Positions 58,952 to 64,000 of a stretch of DNA of 64,000 nt are shown here, piece by piece. Both the position numbers and the translations under genes were made by a program. Within the stretch, counting starts at the first letter, position 1. Every line of letters begins with the position of its first letter. Source of the stretch: AC-32 sp963728765 (GTDB lineage Bacteria; Actinomycetota; Thermoleophilia; Gaiellales; Gaiellaceae). The notes under the pieces are model-generated. The model saw only the letters and a program-made list of their open reading frames with translations, did no database searches and had not been told where the DNA came from. The stretch lies in the NCBI GenBank assembly GCA_963728765.1, contig CAVSKX010000005.1, forward strand, positions 186,001 through 250,000, in the 5' to 3' direction.

Positions 58952-59030
58952 ATGAGGGTCTAGCCAAGCCAGTTCCCAAGGGCTTGCCTCGGGTCCGAGT
59001 CAGCGGCGTCGAAGGGAACGCCCCGTTCAT

Positions 59031-60248
59031 TCAAACAAGGGCAGCCGTGTCCTCGCGTGTCTCAGCCGCGATCGTCCGCGCGACCGCCCGCAGGTCTGCT
59101 GTCGTAGCGAAGACGGCGAGCTGTCGCTCTGCCCCCGTGCCGGCCCGGACGATCTGCTCGATCCCGCACAGGGCGGCCTCGCTCTCGAGCTCCGAGGCCG
59201 CGTCGGCGAGGTCGTCGAGCGAACGCAGGATCCGTTCGCGAATCGGGGTCGGCACTGCGTCGGCGCCGACAACGGCCGCCTCGAGCCCATAGCGGATCGC
59301 CTGCCACTTGTTCTCTGATATGAGCGCCTCCTCGAGTGCGCTCGAGGGCGGCGGCGGAGGCGCCTCTGCAGCCCGTTTCACCAGCGCTTGCACATACGCG
59401 GCGAGGGCGATGACATCCTCGATGCGCTCGACGGCGTCCATGGTGCGCACCTCGATTGTGCCTAGCCGCGGGTGGGGCCGTACGTCCCACCAGATCCGGG
59501 TGTAGTCCTCGAGCACGCCCGCGTGCTCGAGCGCCTCTACATAGGCGACGAACTCGCCGTAGTCGCCGAAGGCAGGGGGCATGCCGGAGCGCGGGAACGT
59601 GTCGAAGATGCTATGGCGGGTCGACCGCAGTCCAGTCGGGAGTCCGCGCCAGAATGGCGAGCTCGCCGAGAGCGCGATCAGCTCCGCGATCCGCGGCCGC
59701 AGCCCGCGAACGACCTTGATCGCCGTCTCGGGATCAGGGAGCCCGACGTGTACGTGCAGCCCGAAGACCAACTCGCGGCGCGCCGGGTACTGCACTGCCT
59801 CAACGATTCTGCGGTAGCGCTCGCGATCACTCAGGATCTGATCCTCGTACCGCGCAAAAGGATGAGTGCCCGCCGAGGCCAGCAGGAGCCCCTGCTCGGC
59901 GACGACCTCTCCCAGGTGACGGCGCAGCCGCCGCAGCTCGTCGCCGGCCTCGCCGATCGTGGAACAGATCGGAGTCTGCCCCTCGATCTCGGACTGGAAG
60001 ATCTCGCAGCTCGTTCGTGACGCGTACTCGCCGTCGTGCTCGGCCTCGAGGACCGTGTCGGCACGCTGGACGAGGGCGAACGTCGCGGGATCGAGCAGCA
60101 TGTACTCCTCCTCGATGCCGAGCGTGTACGGCTCCGATGAACCGAAGCGGTGCTCTTCAGCGCTCGAGCGGAAGGCGGAATTCGTGTGGACGCTCCCTTC
60201 GGCGAAAGGATCGCGCCGCCGCTTCCGGACGCCATCGGGGGCTACCAC
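59031..60248 (-). CDS. Carboxylate-amine ligase, YbdK/glutamate-cysteine ligase 2 family
   Basis: A 405-residue ATP-dependent ligase. YTLGIEEEYMLLDPATFALV near residue 41 carries the acidic metal-binding EEE, FGLHVHVGLPDPETAI near 150 and WWDVRPHPRLGTIEVRTMDA near 254 are the GCS2 hallmarks. Such enzymes join cysteine or other amines to glutamate; actinobacteria use related enzymes in ergothioneine (EgtA) or have YbdK of unclear role. Start GTG 60248 gives a Ser/Gly-rich lead of about 38 residues; a later start is possible. No other thiol-synthesis genes are near. Confidence 0.9.
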   Translation of the reverse strand: MVAPDGVRKRRRDPFAEGSVHTNSAFRSSAEEHRFGSSEPYTLGIEEEYMLLDPATFALVQRADTVLEAEHDGEYASRTSCEIFQSEIEGQTPICSTIGEAGDELRRLRRHLGEVVAEQGLLLASAGTHPFARYEDQILSDRERYRRIVEAVQYPARRELVFGLHVHVGLPDPETAIKVVRGLRPRIAELIALSASSPFWRGLPTGLRSTRHSIFDTFPRSGMPPAFGDYGEFVAYVEALEHAGVLEDYTRIWWDVRPHPRLGTIEVRTMDAVERIEDVIALAAYVQALVKRAAEAPPPPPSSALEEALISENKWQAIRYGLEAAVVGADAVPTPIRERILRSLDDLADAASELESEAALCGIEQIVRAGTGAERQLAVFATTADLRAVARTIAAETREDTAALV

Positions 60249-60425
60249 GCGCGATGATGCGGACTTCTGCTGATTTCCGAGACTCGCATTGCGCCTCGCC
60301 GTACTCGTCGAGGTACACGAGCACGGTGGCCTCGATCTCCTCTTCCTTCGTCGGAACGTGCTCGATGGGGTTCGAGCCGAGCGCGCAAGAGCATCGGCTC
60401 TCCCAACGGACGCGCTTGCCGGGGG
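60249..60425 (-). other. 177-nt gap without a clear gene
   Basis: On the minus strand a reading frame passes through with PIEHVPTKEEEIEATVLVYL and DEYGEAQCESRK, which looks protein-like in composition, but it has no convincing start and runs into the YbdK-like gene in another frame. It may be a fragment of a degraded gene. I see no repeat or strong hairpin. Confidence 0.3.
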
Positions 60426-60635
60426 CTAAAGGTCGATCCCGAGCTTCCGTAGCTCGACGATCGCCGATCGGCGCCAGCGGGTCGTGTCGGGAGAGAACGG
60501 CAGCATGAACGGCATCCCGTTCGCCTTGCGCAGCGGCCTGCCGTCCCGCAGCACGCGGTAATGCCCGGGTGTCGCCTCGACCGTGAGCCCAGCGGCCTCG
60601 AGCCGGCGGATGAACTCGCGGACGTCTTTCCTCAT
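60426..60635 (-). CDS. HicA-like (YcfA) small protein, no partner seen
   Basis: A 69-residue protein: VREFIRRLEAAGLTVEATPG, then GHYRVLRDGRPLRKANGMPF with the HicA-type His-Tyr-Arg strand, and LRKLGIDL at the end. HicA toxins are small dsRBD-fold mRNA interferases with an essential His in GSHxxY; here the motif reads PGHYRV. No HicB antitoxin is found on either side. Phage and plasmid proteins of this type also occur without partner. It overlaps the next minus-strand gene by 4 nt. Confidence 0.6.
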   Translation of the reverse strand: MRKDVREFIRRLEAAGLTVEATPGHYRVLRDGRPLRKANGMPFMLPFSPDTTRWRRSAIVELRKLGIDL

Positions 60636-61249
60636 CCCGGGCCGGCGGTCCGGGCCGGCTCACCTGGCGCCGGCTCGCGCTGTGCGACGAGGATCCCGGC
60701 GTGCCAGCCGGGAGCGCGGCCGCCGCGTGGCAGGCGGATCGAGTCCACGTCGAGGCCGCTGCGCACGATCAGCCAGGAGATCAGTGAGTTCGAGTTCCAC
60801 ATCTCGCCGGTGCGCAGCTCGTCGCGACCCCAGACCGGCGTCGGCACTTGAGGCACCAGCTCGAGCAGTCGACGAGCGCGATCGGTGTTGTCGCTCATGC
60901 GCTGGGGGCTCTCGACTGCTTCGGAGACGTCAGGGATGACGCCGTCACGCCAGCGCCGGATCTCGTAGCGGAACAGCCGGAGGCGGCCAGCCGCGCGTGC
61001 CCCCACTGCACCCCCGGCGACAACGCCACGGTCGCCGCCTTCGCCCCACGCCGGTGCCTGCTCAATCACGAACCGTCCTTCCGGAACCTGCACCTCGAGT
61101 GCGGAGTGGTAGAGATCGCAGCGATCTCGGTGCTCCAGTCGCGCCGCGAACCACTCGAAGATGCGCCCGTTGAGACGCACGGAGTGACCGCCGGCGCCGA
61201 GAGGCAGCCAATACAGATCGATCGTGCTCAAAAGGGGAGAAGTAGCCAT
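60632..61249 (-). CDS. Protein of unknown function
   Basis: A 205-residue soluble-looking protein. It begins LSTIDLYWLPLGAGGHSVRL, continues with RIFEWFAARLEHRDRCDLYH and FRYEIRRWRDGVIPDVSEAV, and ends SLISWLIVRSGLDVDSIRLP, then PGWHAGILVAQREPAPG. Similar proteins occur as conserved hypotheticals in actinobacteria to my knowledge, without known function. The conserved His, Tyr and Trp residues suggest an enzyme. ATG 61249; the stop lies within the following HicA-like gene start. Confidence 0.65.
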   Translation of the reverse strand: MATSPLLSTIDLYWLPLGAGGHSVRLNGRIFEWFAARLEHRDRCDLYHSALEVQVPEGRFVIEQAPAWGEGGDRGVVAGGAVGARAAGRLRLFRYEIRRWRDGVIPDVSEAVESPQRMSDNTDRARRLLELVPQVPTPVWGRDELRTGEMWNSNSLISWLIVRSGLDVDSIRLPRGGRAPGWHAGILVAQREPAPGEPARTAGPG

Positions 61250-61278
61250 TGCGTGAGGCGCTCGCCGCTCTGGTGGTT

Positions 61279-61404
61279 CTAGCTCGATGATGCCAGCAGG
61301 TCGTACCAGTGCTCGGCGGTCGCGGTCGTGCCGGTGCTCATCAGCACCACGACCGAGGCCGTCTCGACGTCGATCAGGCCACGTCGCTTGCAGGCGGTGG
61401 CCTA
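61279..61404 (-). pseudogene. Possible gene remnant (PLP-enzyme C-terminus-like)
   Basis: Between two minus-strand genes the frame reads ATACKRRGLIDVETASVVVL, then MSTGTTATAEHWYDLLASSS and a stop. The segment ATAxKRxGLIDxxxxVVVLxTG resembles the very C-terminus of threonine synthase-like PLP enzymes, but has no start and no catalytic part. It may be the tail of a deleted gene. The resemblance is from memory and weak. Confidence 0.25.
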
Positions 61405-62052
61405 GCCGAGCGGTAGGACGAAGAACGCGATCGAGACGTAGAGGCAGGCCGTTGCCGCGAGCGTCAGCACGTGGAAGAGCTCGTGGTATCCGAAAACACC
61501 TGGCGCCGGGTCGGGCCGCCGCCGTACATACACGATCGCGCCGACCGTGTAGAGGACGCCTCCAGCGATAACAAGCAGCACGCCGGGGAGCTGCAGCTTC
61601 AACAGCTGCGAAAAGGCTGCCGCGCCCACCCATCCCAGTGCGAGGCCGATCACGGCCGAGAGCCACTTCGGTGCGTGCACCCAAAAGAGCTTGAGCAGAA
61701 TCCCCGCGAGCGAGCCGCTCCAGACAAGCGCGAGCAGCGGCACCGCCCATGCCGGCGACATGACGAGAAATGCGAACGGGGTGTAGGCACCCGCGATGAG
61801 CAGATAGATACCGGCATGGTCGAGGCGGGCGAGCCAGGCGCGCACGGGCGGCGTCCACATTGGCCGGTGGTAGAGCGCGCTCGCGCCAAAGCAGGTCGCG
61901 ACGCAAGCGGCGAAGACGGTTGCGGCTGCGCGCGAACGCCCATCCTGGGCCGACAGGACGAGCACGAGGCCGGTGCCGAGCGCGGCGTAGAAGCCGAGCT
62001 CGTGAAAAACCCCACGCAGCCTCGGCTTCACCGGTTTGGCCGGGCGAACCAC
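61402..62052 (-). CDS. Hemolysin III/PAQR-family membrane protein (TrhA-like)
   Basis: A 216-residue membrane protein with seven predicted segments. RGVFHELGFYAALGTG near residue 13, FGASALYHRPMW near 55, LDHAGIYLLIAGAYTPFAFL near 77 and VFGYHELFHVLTLAATACLY near 185 carry the conserved Glu/His/Ser metal residues of PAQR proteins (YqfA, hemolysin III). These have been linked to membrane-fluidity homeostasis; catalysis is unproven. Start GTG 62052. Confidence 0.92.
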   Translation of the reverse strand: MVRPAKPVKPRLRGVFHELGFYAALGTGLVLVLSAQDGRSRAAATVFAACVATCFGASALYHRPMWTPPVRAWLARLDHAGIYLLIAGAYTPFAFLVMSPAWAVPLLALVWSGSLAGILLKLFWVHAPKWLSAVIGLALGWVGAAAFSQLLKLQLPGVLLVIAGGVLYTVGAIVYVRRRPDPAPGVFGYHELFHVLTLAATACLYVSIAFFVLPLG

Positions 62053-62310
62053 GAACCCAAGCTTAAGCCTGGTCGGCTTTCGAGGTGGTGAACCGGCAGG
62101 ACCTCGTCGCGAACGAGGATGACGAGGCCATTCCCGCCTTTCCGGCTCGTCGGCGACCCGACTCCTGAGCAGTGGGATGTGATCGCGATCGTCCCAGGGG
62201 GCCCGAAGTAGCCGCGATACGCTGGTATCACCGGGCCGATGGCACGGCCTGAAGCCCGCGGAGCACTATGGTCTGACAGATTTCATGCGCGGCCGGCGGA
62301 GGGATGCGCC
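62053..62310. other. 258-nt gap without a clear gene
   Basis: No convincing coding sequence on either strand. A 67-codon minus-strand frame (62028-62231) lacks a family and overlaps the hemolysin III start, so it is rejected. GGCCCG/CGGGCC pairs (62209-62214/62233-62238) may form a weak terminator for the DHOD-like gene. Confidence 0.3.
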
Positions 62311-63324
62311 TCAGCGGGGCGCGTAGGCGCCTCTGTTTGCAGCCCGCATGGACGAGACGTAGCCTGCGCGCTCATACGCGGCGCGATCGCTGGGGGTCGG
62401 CACCGCGAGCATGCCGCGTAGGTCGTCGACTGATCGAAAACCCTTGCGGTCCATCCAGGCGGAGAGCCCCTCCAGTAGCGTCGTCGCGTGTTCGGGGCCG
62501 TGCCGAAGGAGCGCGGAGGTGGTCATCACGACGTCGGCGCCGGCGAGCAGATAGCGCGCGACGTCGGCGGAGTCCTCGACCCCGGTAGTGGCGGCGAGTG
62601 CGGCGCGCACCTTTCCGTGCAGGAGTGCGATCCAGGTGCGCGGCAGGCGGGCCTCGGCTGCGTGCGAAAGCGTCACCGTCGGCTCGATCGCGAGAGCCTC
62701 GGGATCGACGTCCGGTTGCAGGAAGCGGTTGAAGAGGACAAGCGCGTCCGCTCCTTCCTCGTCGAGCCGTAGCGCTACCTCGCCGAAAGAGCTGAAGTAG
62801 GGGCTCAGCTTGACCGCGACGGGCACCGTCACTGCGTTCTTGACGCGCCGGAGGATGTCGACGTGAAGCTGCTCGACGTCGGTGCCGGTCATCTCCGGGT
62901 CGCCCGGGAGGTAGTAGATGTTCAGTTCGATCGCTGCGGCGCCGGCGTCCTCCATCGCACGGGCGTAGTCGGTCCACCCTTCGGGTGAGACGCCGTTCAG
63001 GCTCGCGATCACCGGGATGTCGACGGTCGCGGCGGCACGCTCGAGGAGGCTCAGGTAGCGGGTGGGGCCGGCGTCGTTCTTGGCGATTGCCGGCATGTAG
63101 TCAAGCGCCTCGGGGAAGCTCTCGGCGGGGCCGTCGACGATCAGCTCGCGGCGGGCTTCCTCCTCGCGGAGCTGCTCCTCGAAGAGCGAGAACAGCACGA
63201 TCGCACCGACGCCCACATCCGCGAGACGCCGAACGCCGTCGAGCGTGTACGACAGCGGTGACGCGGACGCCACGAGTGGGTTCCGCAGCGCAAGGCCCAT
63301 ATAGCTGGTCGCGAGCTCGGTCAC
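62311..63324 (-). CDS. Dihydroorotate dehydrogenase-like flavoprotein
   Basis: A 337-residue FMN-binding TIM-barrel protein: YMGLALRNPLVASASPLSYT at the start (class 1 DHOD-type), PVIASLNGVSPEGWTDYARA near 101, IELNIYYLPGDPEMTG near 133, VAVKLSPYFSSFG near 170, LVLFNRFLQPD near 196 and DVVMTTSALLRHGPEH near 262. The usual catalytic Cys/Ser loop and NGSPNT-type orotate motif are changed, so it may not use dihydroorotate. It overlaps the NifJ gene by 4 nt, an association known for this subfamily, hinting at a ferredoxin-linked reaction (inference). Confidence 0.88.
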   Translation of the reverse strand: MTELATSYMGLALRNPLVASASPLSYTLDGVRRLADVGVGAIVLFSLFEEQLREEEARRELIVDGPAESFPEALDYMPAIAKNDAGPTRYLSLLERAAATVDIPVIASLNGVSPEGWTDYARAMEDAGAAAIELNIYYLPGDPEMTGTDVEQLHVDILRRVKNAVTVPVAVKLSPYFSSFGEVALRLDEEGADALVLFNRFLQPDVDPEALAIEPTVTLSHAAEARLPRTWIALLHGKVRAALAATTGVEDSADVARYLLAGADVVMTTSALLRHGPEHATTLLEGLSAWMDRKGFRSVDDLRGMLAVPTPSDRAAYERAGYVSSMRAANRGAYAPR

Positions 63325-64000
63325 GGATCCTTGCGTGCGCTTTCGGGGAAGCCGGCCGCGTTGCGCGTCGCCATCTCCTCGTATGTCTGCCAGCGCAGGT
63401 CGGACGCGTGCTGGGCGAGCGCCAACAGCCGCTCGGCCTCCGCCGGCGCGGCATTGGCGAGTGCCCGGAAACGGAGCTCGCCCTTCCTGAAGTCGGCGAG
63501 TCGCAGCCGCGGTCGTGGGGAGTCGAGCAGGAAGGGGTTGCCGTCCGCGGCACGAGCTGCCGGGTCGTAGCGGATCAGCGGCCAGTGGCCGCTGGCCACG
63601 GCGCGATACTGCTGGTCGATGCCGTCGCGCATGTCGTAGCCGTGCGCGATGCAGTGGCTGTAGGCGATCACGAGCGACGGTCCGTTGTACGCCTCCGCTT
63701 CGCGGAAAGCTGTAAGCGTTTGCTGGGGGTCGGCACCCATCGCCACGCGTGCGACGTAGACGTTTGCGAGCGCGATCGCCTGCAGGGCCAGATCCTTGGT
63801 CGGCATGGTCTTGCCCGCAGCGGCGAACTTCGCGACGGCGCCGAGCGGTGTCGCCTTCGACATCTGCCCGCCGGTGTTGGAATAGACCTCCGTGTCGAGC
63901 ACGAGCACGTTGACGTTAGCCCCGCTCGCGAGCACATGATCAAGGCCGCCGGAGCCGATGTCGTAGGCCCAGCCGTCGCCGCCGACGATCCAGACGCTGC
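63321..64000 (-). CDS. nifJ: Pyruvate:ferredoxin (flavodoxin) oxidoreductase, C-terminal part
   Basis: The window ends inside this gene; only the last about 226 residues are present. WIVGGDGWAYDIGSGGLDHV and LVLDTEVYSNTGGQMSKATP are the thiamine-diphosphate and magnesium-binding region (GDGWA...NTGGQ) of domain VI. The ending has SHCIAHGYDMRDGIDQQYRA, then EEMATRNAAGFPESARKDP. The enzyme converts pyruvate and CoA to acetyl-CoA, CO2 and reduced ferredoxin, indicating anaerobic or reductive metabolism. It is transcribed with the DHOD-like gene. Confidence 0.93.
   Translation of the reverse strand, partial: SVWIVGGDGWAYDIGSGGLDHVLASGANVNVLVLDTEVYSNTGGQMSKATPLGAVAKFAAAGKTMPTKDLALQAIALANVYVARVAMGADPQQTLTAFREAEAYNGPSLVIAYSHCIAHGYDMRDGIDQQYRAVASGHWPLIRYDPAARAADGNPFLLDSPRPRLRLADFRKGELRFRALANAAPAEAERLLALAQHASDLRWQTYEEMATRNAAGFPESARKDP

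Noticed and set aside
62028..62231. Small minus-strand frame of 67 codons
   Set aside because: Overlaps the hemolysin III start, has no promoter or family resemblance.

Overview
The window is a very GC-rich bacterial chromosome segment with tightly packed genes on both strands. GTG starts are common and ATGA/GTGA stop-start overlaps are frequent. Several traits point to an actinobacterium: guaB3 next to guaA, a DasR-like aminosugar regulon, murI-rph-rdgB, and many apparently leaderless genes with a TANNNT box 6-9 nt before the start codon. The gene content would suit a deep-branching class such as Thermoleophilia; that placement is an inference from gene content only. I see no rRNA, tRNA, CRISPR array, prophage or insertion sequence.

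Layout. 1-9.5 kb: an aminosugar and cell-wall recycling locus. murQ, nagA and a SIS-domain sugar isomerase are on the minus strand, divergent from an ABC ATPase, a GntR regulator, a sugar-binding protein, two permeases and the GH3 enzyme NagZ. TGGTC/GACCA inverted repeats like the DasR operator lie over both promoter regions. 9.5-14.6 kb: small metabolic and repair genes (HAD phosphatase, MBL hydrolase, AlkA-like glycosylase, sulfurtransferase). In this stretch a GNAT gene and a GST gene carry five same-direction single-base frameshifts. 14.6-18.4 kb: secreted and export-related proteins on the minus strand. 18.4-27 kb: housekeeping genes (murI, rph, an MgtC-like gene, rdgB, a YihY-like gene, pyrE, HU, pyrF, a DD-carboxypeptidase, a PfkB kinase). 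27-34.2 kb: a secreted collagen-like/propeller protein, guaB3-guaA, a PLD protein, a uracil-DNA glycosylase-like protein, rplM-rpsI. 34.2-38.7 kb: a large LuxR-type ATPase regulator and a secreted haloperoxidase-like protein. 38.7-45.3 kb: glmM-glmS, transporters, mreB. 45.3-53.6 kb: an aminopeptidase, arfB, a NagD-like HAD, acpS, nnr, alr, a CCA/poly(A) polymerase-like gene, a methyltransferase. 53.6-64 kb: MarR, SDR, a secreted subtilase, fabI, a YbdK-type ligase, a HicA-like protein, hemolysin III, and a dihydroorotate-dehydrogenase-like gene next to pyruvate:ferredoxin oxidoreductase.

The most notable hidden item is a small gene at 53335-53550. It is a SelW/Rdx-like protein whose reading frame is crossed by one TGA in a CxxU redox motif. 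A hairpin with a G-containing apical loop lies about 25 nt downstream, as in bacterial SECIS elements, and a TAGGAT box lies 8 nt before the GTG start. It therefore looks like a bona fide selenoprotein gene.

Two genome-style patterns recur. First, leaderless promoters often use the TAG or TAA stop codon of the upstream gene as the first three bases of the -10 box. Second, guaB3 and glmS are both preceded by a TAC(G/C)AT box, stacked hairpins and a GGGCCTTT-ended stem, which resembles transcription attenuation.
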